Positions 1 through 10,898 of a stretch of DNA of 64,000 nucleotides are shown piece by piece; position 1 is the first letter of the stretch; every line of letters begins with the position of its first letter. The stretch comes from Neoscytalidium dimidiatum (Eukaryota > Ascomycota > Dothideomycetes > Botryosphaeriales > Botryosphaeriaceae): contig CM074697.1 of NCBI GenBank assembly GCA_037367355.1, positions 682,001 through 746,000 on the forward strand. Reading direction: 5' to 3'. The position numbers were made by a program, and so were the translations under genes. The notes below the pieces were generated by a model. That model did no database searches. It was not told the origin of the DNA and saw only the letters and a list, made by a program, of their open reading frames with translations.

Positions 1-1600
1 CTCCAGGCCCACACGCCGCCTTGTTCTTCGGCCCGGACGAGCTCGCCGACCCAGCTGGGCGGGGTGTCGTCGTACGTGCGCTCGCACACGTCGAGCGTCT
101 TCAGGTCCTCCTCGCTCAGCTGCACCGGCACCGTCTTCTTCTTCTTCTTCTTCTGCGCGTCGGCCAGGACCTCCTGGTCGCTCGCGTCGTCGCCGAGCTT
201 GACGTCTTCATCTTCTTCTTCTTCTTCGGACGACGGGTTCTGCGCCGCGGCGGCCGCCTCCACGCGCGCGCGCAGCCGCACGCACTCGGCGCGGCGCGCG
301 ACCGTGGCGGTCAGGCCGCCGGGCCGCGGGTGGCCGGCGGCGAGCAGGCGGCCCTGGGAGTCGACGTTGAGGTTGTCGAGCATGGCCGGGGCGCGGACCT
401 CGGCGGTGAGGGTGAGCGAGACGGTGCCGTCGTCGTCGTCGGCGTCGGCGGTGGTGGTCAGGTTGTAGAGGCGGACGCTGCGGCCGCCGGTGGAGGCGAC
501 GGCGAGGGTGGAGCCGTTGACGAGGGCGATGCCGTTGGCGAAGGGGATGTTCCTGGCGACGGTGGCGACGGAGATGTCGGAGGGGCTGAGGGTGGTGGAT
601 GCGCCGGTTTCGTCGGCGGCGGCGGTGGGCAGCGTCGAGGGGAGCGTCACCTGCACGACGCTGCCGCCCGGCAGCGCGCCGTACGTCTCGATCTTGGCGG
701 CCACGAAGGCGTCGCGGATGCGGAAGAAGTGGTCGTTGGTGACCAGGAAGCTGGTCCCGTTCAGCGCGTGGACGCTGTTCGGCGTCGAGATGCGCGGGTG
801 CTGCACCGTCGCGCGGTGGGTGGCCGCCGGCCGCCCGAAGCCGTTCCACGGCGTGTAGTCGAAGAGCTCGACCGTCGGGCCGGTCGACGCGTGGTTGACG
901 ACGAAGAGGGTGGACGAGGGCGCGTGGTATTCGATGCCCAGCGGGTGGAAGTCGGAGACGGCGCGCGTGCCGAAGTTCTCGATGGCGAGCGGCTGCGGGT
1001 AGCTGTCCGGCTCGGTGTAGAACCATTGGAAGATGGCGCCTGGTGGAGACGGGTCGATGAAGGTGCCCTGCAAGCGGCCGTTAGTTTAGAGCTTTTCCTC
1101 TGAACTCGGAGGTGTGAAAAGAGCCGTCAGGGATCGAGCTGTCCCGCGGTAGCTGAAGGCTCTCTTTCTCCCTTTCCACCCTACTGCAGACGTCCCAACT
1201 CACCATCACGGTGTTCCACGCATCACGCTGCGGGTCGCAGCTTAGGATCGCGACGCTCTGCTCCTCCAGGATGATGACATCCTCGCAGTTCTTCAGGATG
1301 TCCTTGTACTTGACCTCCTGCTCCTTGAAGACCGTCACGTTTTGGAGTGTGCTGACATCGGCGGTGATGAGCTGCAGCGTACCCACTCTCCAGGCCAGCT
1401 CCGGCCAGAGGAGAGCGACGCCGCCAAGGGCCTGCTCGTGTTCTTATCAGCATGCATAGCTCTGAAGATCCAATGCGTGTACCGGGTGTAGTGTTGGCAT
1501 GATAAAGCTGGGAGGACACCTGGAGCTATGACGGCGGGGGTGAGACAGCTCAAAAGCTTCCTGTGCAACGTACCACGGCGGGAAGGATCTTGCCTAGCAT
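1..1600 (-). CDS. Paraoxonase/arylesterase-family calcium-dependent lactonase, 3' end cut off by the window
   Basis: The model joins complement(<1..1067, 1204..1431, 1574..1600). Exon 1 is a 27-nt start exon (MLGKILPAV). The introns are 142 and 136 nt with GTACGT and GTGAGT donors and CAG acceptors, all in phase 0. Exon 2 adds a hydrophobic stretch that makes an N-terminal anchor or signal, then the family block NCEDVIILEEQSVAILSCDP, and splices to WNTVM/GTFIDPSPPGAIF. Exon 3 continues as a beta-propeller with HPLGIEYH, LFVVNHA, TPNSVHALN and FFVTNDH-like blades. These match fungal proteins annotated as serum paraoxonase/arylesterase, which hydrolyse lactones or esters and bind calcium. An odd acidic run of E and D followed by six lysines (around 135-230) interrupts the propeller. 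The ORF is open at base 1, so the C terminus is missing. The family call is firm; the substrate is unknown and the tiny first exon is inferred. Confidence 0.8.
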
Positions 1601-2235
1601 GTTCCTTCGCTTGTTTCGGTTCTTCTTCAGCTTCCTCGAGCCCAATAGCAAGCACAGATGGAGAAAGTGAGGTGGAGAGGGCAGGCGGGGCGGCACTATA
1701 GCGTGAGCTTAAGTAGGGTGAGAAAAGCACGGAGCTTCAGATGGTGGGGATCTGCACATGGGAGAGAGCTCCGGAGCTCCCGAGGCGTTTGGCGTTTGCA
1801 GCGCAGCGGGCACCACAAACCCGCCGGGCGAGCGAGCAGCAGACTGCGGGGAAGGCTGACTCCCAAGGGTCCCGAACTCTAATCTTGCTCACCACCGCCG
1901 GCAGTTGCAACCGCTGCCCGATTCCGAAGCGCCCGAGATAAGCACCGTAGTGGTGTTCTGCACTATGGCATCGCCGACAATTATTCTCGCGCCATAATTG
2001 ACACGGTTTCCAGGCCTCAGCCTTTTGCTTCGAAGCTAAAGAAGCTCCGTCTGAGCCCTGGACTACTGAACCCTGAAACTCGCCCGAGCTCTCCCACCGC
2101 CCTTCATCGCAAAAGCCCCACAACCCCATCAACCATCGGCAATTTGCCCCATTCCTCCACCAATCCACCAATTGCTTCTTTCATTCCATTCTCTTAGCCC
2201 TATTTTCAGTGCAGAACGCCCAATATCCCATATAT
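1601..2235. other. Intergenic: paraoxonase 5' region and CWC22 3' region
   Basis: This 635-bp stretch lies between two minus-strand genes. It must hold the paraoxonase promoter and the CWC22 3' end. The ORFs it contains are low-complexity and resemble nothing I know. I see no repeat or RNA gene. Confidence 0.6.
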
Positions 2236-4980
2236 TTACAAGTAGTCACTGGCTCTCGCCCGGCCCTTTCCCGCATCAACTTTTCTTGCTGGAGTATAGC
2301 CCCTGCTCCTACTCCTCGACACGCTAACAGACGGGCTCCTGCGTTTTCCGCCCCTGCCTGTCGACTTTGGAGGGGGGGATGTTTCCGGAGAACTGGTGTT
2401 GCGCCTGCGCGAATACTTGTCGTCCCTTCCGCCACGCGAACTCTTATCATCACGGCCAACTGGCGACCTGCGCCTTACAGGGGCCGACCGGCTCGGACTC
2501 CGGGAAGGAGATGGGCTGTACCGACGGCCTTTCCCACGAGGCGTAGGGCTACGCGACCGCGACGAGTAGCTGGGGCTGCGGTTCCTGCGACGCGGTGGGC
2601 TGCGTGAGCGTGAAGCAGAAGGGCTACGAACTCTGCGCGCCGCCCGCGGAGCAGGCGGTGTTGGAGAACGCGACGCTGAGTACCTAGCACGCCCGTTTCT
2701 CCTCGGAGACGGCGAACGAGACACCGAAGAAGTTGCCCGTCTACGCCGGGGAGGTGGTGATCTGGAGATTGATTCGCTGTATGACCTATCTCTGCGGTGG
2801 CGGGCCGGCGTTCTCGACCTGCTGCGTGAGACTGACTCCGTATAGCTCCTATCGCGCCGACGACGAGGCGGAGGTGTGTAGGAGTACGAATGCGACCGAC
2901 TCCTTCCGCGTGGGCTCCTTGATCGCGATTCCGAGCGGCTGTCACGTCGCCCGCGCGACTTTGACGGTGATCTTGATCGTGTATATGACCTAGACCGCGA
3001 GCTGTAGCTTGAGTAGCTCGAGTACGAAGATACACTTTCCGAATCGCTCTCCGGTTCCGGCAAAGCAGGTGGCGGCGCTGGCTTCGGCATATTTTTGAGA
3101 TGCTCGCGCATATCTTCCGTAAGTACGCCCATACCAATGGCCGTGAAGAAGTTGATGGCAAATCTGGTATTGCGGCTCTCGTCCTTCGGGAAGATGCCGT
3201 CGAAACTCGGTTGCAGAATGTCCTCTCTCATACGTTCTGCGAGCTTCTTCATACTCATGGCCTGCGCCAGATCCTCAAAGAGAATCTTGATGAAGATACG
3301 GCTGGATGACGAAGTGTCACTCTCGTTCAAGCGAATGACAGAGAAGACATGCCATCCGATGGCATCGCTGGTCAGGAGGTGGCCAAAAAACTGCGCAATA
3401 ATACGCAGACGGTTGGTCTCATAGCGGTGGATCGTGTTGTAGTACTTCATGAAAGACTCCTCGAACAGGTCCCTCCACAACCTGTTCAACTTGGCGAAGC
3501 GCTCGCCGATGAGACCATAGAACTTATCGTACGTCCGCTCTTGAGAAGCGCACTCGATGATCATCGAGGGAAGCTCACTTTCGTAGCCAGCAGGAAGGTT
3601 GATTTTCATCAACTTGTGGCAACATTCTTCGAAGCCCCCGCTGGACTTGATCGTGAGATATATAGTTCGACGAAGATTGACCAAATCGGTGTTCGTCTGG
3701 TCCTTAATCTCAAGCTCGCGGTCTTGCTTGTCGTCTTCGTCCTCGGAACTCTCGTCGGACTCGTATTCTTCATCGTCATCACTTCCTTCAGCCTCACCCA
3801 AGATCTCGGCCTTGAGCTGTTTGTAGGCATCTTCATGCTCCTGCCATTCGGGATCTGTATCCTTGTTAGTCCAGATTTCAGACGAATGAAGCCAAAAGCA
3901 CCTACCGAACTTGAAGATATTGAGTCCATCCTGCACCTCAAGCTCGTCATCAAGACCAATCTTGTGGGTGATCTGGTCCTCCTCTTCCACCAAATCTAGT
4001 TCATCCCGGATGGCTGGGTTGTCTTTGTACTTGTCTTTCCTCACCTGGAACAGCACTTCGACCATGTACTGCGTACGCTTATCGATATCGGCCTCGTGCA
4101 ATATATTCCGGAATTGGTCGAAAACAGCTAGAGCAATCGGTTGCGACATCTCCTCCAGGTGCTGACCAACTTCCCTCGTGAGACCTACCGCAATCTCGAC
4201 ACTATCATCCGTCGGCTTGTGGAGGAGGAGAAGGAGGATCTGAGCAGCAAGCATTTCGTGCACGACCTGCTGATTGACAAGATGGGCAAGGAAGGTGGTT
4301 GACGAAAGGCAAACAGCCTTGTCATTACGCTTGAACGCCTTTCGGAACTGCACAACCAGCCTCGTAACCAACAGTTCCCCAACCTGGGGAAGCTTTGTGT
4401 TAACAATGGCCGCCATGGCCGCATAGATGGGCGTAAAAGGCAACGAAGCTGCCTGAGCCTTCATGATACTCCGGCAAAATAGGCCCCGTCCGCGAATCAG
4501 GTTCTCATTGAAAAGCTCAGGTACGATGTACTTGATATTGGAGACGTTGACCTTGTTGATCAAGCCGTTGATGGACTTCTTCAAAGCCTCCCACGCCATA
4601 CGTTGGTACTCCTTGCTGGTCTTGTCCGTAATCTGGGCCTGAAGAGCACGCAGTCTAGCCGGCGGAATGTAGGTGCCTCCGGAACGCATGTTAAGCAATT
4701 TCTCGTACTCTGCCTTCGCCGCGGCCTGTTTCTGTTCCTCGGTCACAGGCTTGGGCGGCGAGGGTTGCCTAGCGCGAAATTCCAGATCACGCTGGCGTTC
4801 GCGGTCGCGGTCGCGGTCGCGCGGGCGGTCGTCATCTCTTCGGTCGGGTGAGATGGTACGCGATCTTCCACGGGGTGGGGAGCGGTAGCGTCTAGGAGAG
4901 GGAGAGCGCGAGGGGGGAGAGCGTTTGCGCGGGCGCTCAGGCTCGGGCGAGGGAATGCGGACAGCGGACTCGATCTCCAT
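2236..4980 (-). CDS. CWC22: Pre-mRNA-splicing factor CWC22
   Basis: The gene encodes a spliceosome component that loads eIF4A3/Fal1-type helicases and is needed for step 1 of splicing. The model joins complement(2236..3854, 3906..4980), 897 aa. Order of features: an RS/RD-rich N terminus (about 1-80), a conserved entry segment (TYIPPARLRALQAQ, about 105-120), a MIF4G domain (about 130-330, with LFNENLIRGRGLFCRSIMKA), an acidic linker (EGSDDDEEYESDESSEDED), an MA3 domain (about 420-620, with FEECCHKLMKINLPAGYE and IERFAKLNR-like helices), and a long C-terminal RS domain. The 51-nt intron carries GTAGGT, CTAAC and ACAG and removes 17 codons, restoring the family sequence VQDGLNIFKF/DPEWQEHE. 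The frame stays open 89 codons further upstream, but ATG 4980 gives the expected start MEIESAVRIPSPEPERPRK. Identification is very secure. Confidence 0.95.
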   Translation of the reverse strand: MEIESAVRIPSPEPERPRKRSPPSRSPSPRRYRSPPRGRSRTISPDRRDDDRPRDRDRDRERQRDLEFRARQPSPPKPVTEEQKQAAAKAEYEKLLNMRSGGTYIPPARLRALQAQITDKTSKEYQRMAWEALKKSINGLINKVNVSNIKYIVPELFNENLIRGRGLFCRSIMKAQAASLPFTPIYAAMAAIVNTKLPQVGELLVTRLVVQFRKAFKRNDKAVCLSSTTFLAHLVNQQVVHEMLAAQILLLLLHKPTDDSVEIAVGLTREVGQHLEEMSQPIALAVFDQFRNILHEADIDKRTQYMVEVLFQVRKDKYKDNPAIRDELDLVEEEDQITHKIGLDDELEVQDGLNIFKFGRCFWLHSSEIWTNKDTDPEWQEHEDAYKQLKAEILGEAEGSDDDEEYESDESSEDEDDKQDRELEIKDQTNTDLVNLRRTIYLTIKSSGGFEECCHKLMKINLPAGYESELPSMIIECASQERTYDKFYGLIGERFAKLNRLWRDLFEESFMKYYNTIHRYETNRLRIIAQFFGHLLTSDAIGWHVFSVIRLNESDTSSSSRIFIKILFEDLAQAMSMKKLAERMREDILQPSFDGIFPKDESRNTRFAINFFTAIGMGVLTEDMREHLKNMPKPAPPPALPEPESDSESVSSYSSYSSYSSRSRSYTRSRSPSKSRGRRDSRSESRSRSPRGRSRSHSYSYTPPPRRRRDRSYTESVSRSRSRTPARHRRDRSYSESISRSPPPRRRRATSSVSRSPSPRRNGRARYSASRSPTPPAPRAARRVRSPSASRSRSPPRRRNRSPSYSSRSRSPTPRGKGRRYSPSPSRSPSRSAPVRRRSPVGRDDKSSRGGRDDKYSRRRNTSSPETSPPPKSTGRGGKRRSPSVSVSRSRSRGYTPARKVDAGKGRARASDYL
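3855..3905 (-). other. Stop-free 51-nt intron of CWC22
   Basis: The intron is exactly 17 codons long and has no in-frame stop. It has a GTAGGT donor, a CTAAC branch-like site 7 nt before the acceptor, and an ACAG acceptor. Splicing joins FKF and DPEW as in other CWC22 proteins. Retention would insert 17 residues between the MIF4G and MA3 domains without breaking the frame. Confidence 0.85.
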
Positions 4981-6562
4981 GTCGGCGTACGAAGGTATGA
5001 AATGGAGGGGGTGAGGAGGAGCAACGACCACGGAGGCGTAGCTGAGCTGGTTACAGCAAACGCGCAGCGGGCGGCGGCCGAGTCCGCTGAGGGCGATACA
5101 CAAGCTGCGAGAAAAGAAAGGGCCGAGGCGAAGAGCGACTGAAGCTGTTGTTTGGCGGCGCGCGGACTGACGCAGGCAAAAGTCGCAGGATGGCAGGAGC
5201 CCGGCAAAACCATATCGCCGCCAAGCCCAAGACGCCACATCACCCAAGCTCCAGCCACATTAGGGCCGTGCGCTCCTTCCAGGGCGAGTACCAAAGCACT
5301 ACAGTGGCAAGGATTGCAGTCGAGCTGCACAGAATGCACACCAAGATTGATAACACTTGCATCCAGATGACTACTTCAACTCCAGATGCGCTCCTTTACT
5401 TTCTGTTGCGGATCTTTTGTGACTGGGCCACTGTTCATCCTGTCATCCCCATTCTTAACCATTTATCTCTCGATTGAGATCCAAACAGTACAAGCGCAAA
5501 TTGAATTATAGTTTGCCCACGAAGCATCTATCGTACTCTGTAACACATAATATCATCTATTCTTAATTACAGGCATACAAGGTCAACGCAGCCACATCAC
5601 CTCACACAACCGTCTTTTCTAACACAGCCGGAAATTTATCTATTCCGTTTGAAAAAAAAAAAAAAAAAAGGACCATTCAATTTAAGCATGCTTACTCTTA
5701 CTGCTTGAAGCTGTTATCCTTTCCTATTTCCCAATCGTGAAGGGAGTCCTTTCTCCAAACGTATCCTTTTCCAGCCTCGATAGCTTCTAGATAGAGCCGT
5801 GATTTCCCGTAGCTTTCAGCATCGTGGGTGGGATCTTCAAAGCAGTGACAACGTTCATTCAATTCGCGATCGACGAACCAAGGTCAGCACGGCCGGTATC
5901 ATGCTGGAATATAACCAGGAGCCAGCCATCCTTGGTGATATGGACAGCATTTACAGAGAAAGGGCATGGACTTCGGCCTGATAGCATTAGTGCATCCTGC
6001 TTGCATTCACAGTTGGATGGATAAGAAGCCCAGAGTGCGAGTCGCCAACTTCGGTCTATAGCAACAGAGATGTCAGGCCACTAGAGATGGGTTTCAACAA
6101 TAATATGGGTGTGGTATATGACATCTAAAGAGGATCGTGTTTTAGCAGGATCAGATAAATAATCTCCGAGAGACCTACCACATGACCGAAACACTAAATG
6201 ATCAACGTGAGCGATAAGTCAGCTTTAGTTGTAAGCAAATATACAAAGATTGGTTCTCGCCATGTGCGTCAGGAAGTGAGCAAAGAGATATATACAGGAA
6301 ATTCAATCACGCCGTGCAGCAATAAAACGAGAAATGCATCCCGCCATTTGCTCCATGTACCATTTCGCACAGCGATTCCCAGTTTGAAGCAACCATCATG
6401 GGCGAGGGGGTATCCATACAACCGAAAAAATACTACTTCAATATCAGCAATCGCCACATTAACTTTTCCTCCGCAAGTCGAATTATGAGCCACAGTTCCG
6501 TTCCCTACACCAGGAAAGGAATCAAGGAAAGGGTCATCCCTGAGACCAGCGGATACAAATCT
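4981..6562. other. Intergenic: CWC22 promoter and TFIIIA 3' region
   Basis: This is 1.6 kb between two minus-strand genes. It holds a run of exactly 18 A at 5652-5669. The remaining short ORFs show no family resemblance and I see no RNA gene. Confidence 0.6.
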
Positions 6563-8274
6563 CTACTGGTCCTGATCCTGCAAGTAGTTCCATACAGCAT
6601 TATATACCTCGCCGTGCTGAGGTTCTCCACCGAGTCCAGCACTGTGAATATCGACGGCCGGACCGGAATTCTTGATACCGGCGCGACGGTCGAACTCCTG
6701 CTGGGCTTGCCAATCCTCCTCATCCCACTCATCGTATTGTCCATCGATCGCGTATCCTATCGCCTCATCCAGACCACCAATCCAGAAGTTGCCGCCTTCT
6801 TCTGCAGCACGCTCTTTCAATGCCTCAACAGCTTCGGTACCTGTCATACCATGGACGGCCTCTAGATGGACTTGAAGGTCGTATTCGCGGTAGAAGCGGT
6901 TCTCGCAATCTTCGAATAAGCAAATAATGTTCCGTCCTGTTGCAGTATCGTAGTCGATACCAGTGAGACGAGTGGCCATCGGAACTTTGGCTTCGCGAGA
7001 GCGGGACTTCTTGGATGCGGGAGCGTTAGGATCCTTTCCTTCCTTGAGGAACTTCTCGGCCAGCTTCATCTTGCGGTTGCTTTCCATTCCAAGGTGTTGA
7101 GTCTGAATATGTTCTTCCAGGTTGCCCTTAGACGCGAATCCACGGCCGCAGCCCCCTCCGCCGTCCCATGCTCTAATGTAGTCCTTCTTACTGCTGCTAA
7201 GGTCTGTCTCGCCGCAGATCCATTTGTCGGCATTCTCATGAGTATGTCTCACATGCATATTCAAGTTTCCTTGCCTCGTGAAACTGGAGCCACAGCCGGA
7301 ATAGGGACAAGGAAACTTTTTGCGTTCTGCCAGAGTAAGGCCGCTATGCGCAAGTTCGACATGCGCTTGGAGTTGTTTGTGACTTGCCACACGAAGATTA
7401 CAGTGTTCACACATCGGTGGATGGGCTTCCTTGATGTGTGCTTGAAGTGCGGCATAGGTAAAGAAACCTGGTGAGGTCTCGAATGGATTTTCTGGATCTG
7501 TCGCGCACTGAGTACAGAAATGCTGGATTCCGCCGTGAATACGTCCTTCATGAGCCTTGAGGCTCAAAGGGGAGTCGTAGGCCTGGCCACAGGGCTTTCC
7601 AGTTTCCGGATCTAGGTGCGGGCATTGGTACTTCTTCTGGCCCAGATGAGCCGAGCGAATGTGCTTCTGCAACGTGGAATGCTTGCGGAAGACCTCGCGG
7701 CAGGGAGGATAATCGGTGCAATGGAATTTGCTCTCGTGAGCCTCGATATGCCTCTTCAACCTTGTAGCATTTGCAAATTTCTTATCGCATCCGGGCCATT
7801 TGCATTCATGCTCACGGATATTCTCGTGCTCATCTCGGATGTGTCGGTTGAGGTGAGTCTGGCGAATGAATGTCTTGCTGCAACCATCGAGTTTACAAGG
7901 AAACGGACGCTCCTTGTTGTGAGACCGGATGTGCTCTTCCAGTCGACACGGGCGATTAAACGTCCTGGCGCAACCTTCAATGGGACAATGGTACGTTGGA
8001 CGATGTGGTTGCTTCTTCTTGGGTGGAACCGGCGAGGGCGGAGTATCGGCAGTCACGGCATCGTCACCAGCGTTAGAGCTTTTGTCGCTGGCAATATTAG
8101 AATTGCTGGAGGCGGCATCCGACTCCAACGAGGTCAGATCTGCCAGCACGGTTAGTGACATTTCCGGCGGCGCGTCCGGCGAAATTGCTTACCTTGACGC
8201 GGCTTCTTGGTCTGTGGCTCTGCAGGGTCAGTAGAACCCGCAGATCTCTTCCGAATGGCCAGTGCTTCAGCCAT
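6563..8274 (-). CDS. Transcription factor IIIA, ten C2H2 zinc fingers
   Basis: TFIIIA binds the internal control region of 5S rRNA genes and recruits TFIIIC/TFIIIB for Pol III. The model joins complement(6563..8139, 8193..8274), 552 aa. Exon 1 (MAEALAIRKRSAGSTDPAEP) splices over a 53-nt GTAAGC...GCAG intron into DLTSLESDAASS. From about residue 65 there are tandem C2H2 fingers: YHCPIEGCARTF, FPCKLDGCSKTF, HECKWPGCDKKF, FHCTDYPPCREVF, YQCPHLDPETGKPC, HFCTQCATDPENPF, MCEHCNLRVASH, FPCPYSGCGSSF, and a ninth, widened finger ending GGGCGRGFASKGNLEEH. A tenth (IICLFEDCENRFYREYDLQ) follows a basic linker. Ten fingers with a separated last one fits the fission-yeast Sfc2/budding-yeast Pzf1 type. It is divergent from RPB6. 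Confidence is high for TFIIIA and slightly lower for the exact start. Confidence 0.9.
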
Positions 8275-8558
8275 TGCAGCTGCGAGCGCAAATACAGCAG
8301 AGCGAGCCAGGGAAGAGGAGTGAGATTGTTGCGGAGACGAGCCGCGCTTCGGTGTGCTTGGGAAAAATCAGGCGGTGAGCGGCGGCAAAACTGGAAATCT
8401 TGGCGAGCGCTAGCGAATTCTCGACGCGGCTCCCGTCAAGTCGCGCTTTCTTTCACCAGCTCCGCGCCCCGACTTCTAGAGCTCCATCTGCAGCTTCGAC
8501 ATCCTCCGCGCTCCGTCACTCCCCTTCTCGACCGCTCTCCAAGTACTGTCTGCGCAAC
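8275..8558. promoter_or_regulatory. Shared divergent promoter of TFIIIA and RPB6
   Basis: Only 284 bp separate the TFIIIA start (minus) from the RPB6 start (plus), so both promoters must lie here or overlap. The left half is purine-rich and the right half, towards RPB6, is C/T-rich, as is common just upstream of fungal start codons. No clear TATA box is visible. Confidence 0.7.
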
Positions 8559-9352
8559 ATGTCTGATTACGGCGGAGGCGACGACGACGGTGGTCTTGAC
8601 AAGTAAGTATACGCGCGGCTGTGCTGCTATTGAATTTCTACCGCGTTCTTCACGGTCGTCCTTGTGCATTTGGTTTTTTCTGCTCTTCATATAAGTTCTG
8701 GGACCGACTTCTACGAGCAGGAGGCGTCCAGGCCCAGGAAGAGTTCCATCACCCGGATCACCACTTTGCTAACTTACGTCGAACCGCCAGCGTCCAGGAG
8801 GAGGTCTACGAGGACTTTGACGAGCCCGAAGAGCCCGGCGCATACTATGACGACGAAGAAGATCTTGCCGGTGGTCAGGAAGATCCCGATCAGCACAGGC
8901 GTGAAGGCGAGAATGTTGTAGTATCGGGCGATGTCAGTGCTGCTGCGGCGGCAAAGATCAACTCTGTCCAAGAGCAGAGCAAGAAGAAGGTTCCCGACGA
9001 CCAGCGTACGACGACGCCCTACATGACAAAGTACGAGAGGGCCAGAGTGCTAGGAACGCGGGCTTTGCAGATCAGGTACGCTTCAAATAGCGGAATAAAT
9101 GCTTTCTCCATGGCATGGATAGGCTGACATGGGCATAGCATGAATGCGCCTGTCCTTGTCGACCTGGAAGGCGAGACAGATCCGTTGCAGATCGCTCTCA
9201 AGGAGCTCCGGGAGAAGAAGATCCCTCTCGTCGTGCGGAGATACCTCCCTGACGGATAGTAAGTTCCGCTATGCCCACGTAGCTGGCAGGTGACCGCTTC
9301 TAACGATCCGTGATATAGCTACGAGGACTGGACGTGTGAGGAGCTCCTGTAG
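8559..9352 (+). CDS. RPB6: RNA polymerases I, II and III shared subunit RPABC2 (Rpb6)
   Basis: Rpb6 is a small subunit shared by all three nuclear RNA polymerases; it clamps the assembly of the largest subunit. The model joins 8559..8602, 8791..9075, 9139..9258 and 9319..9352, 160 aa. Exon 1 encodes [14 protein letters not shown]. The acidic N terminus continues as [17 protein letters not shown]. The conserved C-terminal core is [20 protein letters not shown], then [40 protein letters not shown] and [11 protein letters not shown]. Introns are 188, 63 and 60 nt with GTAAGT/GTACGC/GTAAGT donors; all joins keep frame. Intron 1 ends with a CTAAC branch-like site before GCCAG. Length and core motif match the family. 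Confidence 0.93.
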
Positions 9353-9771
9353 TTGCCGATAACAATCGGGATGGGCATTTGACGCGGAGTTTTTCGGGCG
9401 GCATTGGATGATTTCTTGGGCAGGCGATGTGGAGTTATACAGGATCGAAAAGATATCGCATCGAGCAGCAGCGGGTCGATGTCTGAATAATAGCTAGGCA
9501 AATTCCATGAACTGGCTGCAAATGGCATTTTTCTCCACGGACTCGGAATATGTTGCTGTTCACGGCAGTGCGGAGAAGTGGCCTGGGCGCCGACAGACGT
9601 CACGAATCGGCAACGCGACCCCTCCTCGAGCTTCAAGCTCGACCCCACTAACCGCAGCTCCGACTGGGCAGCCTTCAAAACACCACGCCCGCGCCCTTCC
9701 TCAACAATCCCTCTCAATTGATACCCTACCACATTCTGTCCCCTAAATTCATACCGAACTACACCACCACG
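9353..9771. other. Intergenic: RPB6 3' end and S-formylglutathione hydrolase 5' region
   Basis: This 419-bp tandem spacer contains a near-perfect palindrome, TCGAGCTT-C-AAGCTCGA, at 9626-9642. It lies 130 bp before the next start codon and could be a dimeric regulator site. Nothing else is recognisable. Confidence 0.5.
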
Positions 9772-10898
9772 ATGGCTTTCACGACGACTGCGACAATCGC
9801 CTCCTTTGGCGGCAAGCTTCTAAAGCTCACGCACGAGGCGAAGTCGACGAATTGCAAGATGGCGCTGAACCTGTACCTGCCGCCGCAGGCGTTTTCGGCG
9901 CAGAAAATGACGCAGAAGGTGCCCGTGCTGTTCTATCTCTCCGGATTGACCTGCACTGGCGACAACTGCTCTGAGAAGGGCTTCTTCCAGCACAAGGCGA
10001 GCGAGAAGGGCATTGCCGTTGTCTACCCTGACACAAGCCCTCGTAAGAACCCCGCATTTCTCCCTTCTCGGCACTTGCCCATCGGGTGTTTTCGCACCTC
10101 AACGACTCAATGGCTGACCGACGCTTCCGGGACTTGCAGGTGGCCTGGGCATCCAGGGCGAAGACGACGCGTACGATTTTGGCTCGGGCGCGGGTTTCTA
10201 CGTTGATGCAACGAAGGAGCCCTATAACAAGGGCTACAATATGTACACGTACATTACGAAGGAGCTTCCCGAGACACTGTTCGCGAACTTCGAGGTTCTG
10301 GACAGCAGCAGGGTCAGCATTACTGGCCACAGCATGGGAGGTCACGGTGCCTTGACGCTGGTATGTGAAACGCGCACGTTCTCGTCGTGCTCTGGAGACA
10401 ACCGTCCTCAGTACAAGCCCAGCTGCAAATTAACTAACCATTGCACTGCAGTTCCTGAAGAACCCTGGCAAATATAAGTCTTGCTCGGCCTTCGCGCCCA
10501 TCTCCAACCCGATCAACTGCCCGTGGGGACAGAAGGCCTTCAAGGGCTACTTCGGTGAGGAGAACCAGGCTAAGTGGAAGGAGCATGATGCTTCGGAACT
10601 CGTCAAGCAGTGGAAAGGTCCGCTGGAGCTGCTCATTGACGTGGTGAGTGCTACCCAAAAAGCTGCACATTTTTCTGCTACAGGTAACTAATCACGCTTC
10701 TGCGTCCAGGGCACCGGCGACAATTTCTACAAGCAGGGTCAGCTCCTGCCAGAGAACTTTATTGCTGCAGCCAAGGAGGCGGGCAACGATAAGGGCATTA
10801 ACCTCCGCTTACAGCCCGACTACGACCACAGCTACTACTTCATGGCCACCTTCTCGGACGAGCACGTGGAGTGGGCCGCGAAGCACCTCTTTGCGTAG
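9772..10898 (+). CDS. S-formylglutathione hydrolase (esterase D family)
   Basis: The enzyme hydrolyses S-formylglutathione to formate and glutathione, the last step of glutathione-dependent formaldehyde detoxification in the cytosol. The model joins 9772..10042, 10140..10360, 10452..10643 and 10710..10898, 290 aa, the usual length. The alpha/beta-hydrolase fold shows [18 protein letters not shown] near the N terminus, [20 protein letters not shown], the nucleophile elbow GHSMGGHG (Ser155), the acid Asp232 in [11 protein letters not shown] and His268 in PDYDHSYYF. The introns are 97, 91 and 66 nt and all splice in frame (phases 1, 0, 0). Identification is secure. Confidence 0.95.

Noticed and set aside
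4981..5247. 89-codon upstream in-frame extension of CWC22
   Set aside because: It is Arg/Ser/Leu-rich with no resemblance to CWC22 N termini; ATG 4980 gives the expected start. It is most likely 5' leader.
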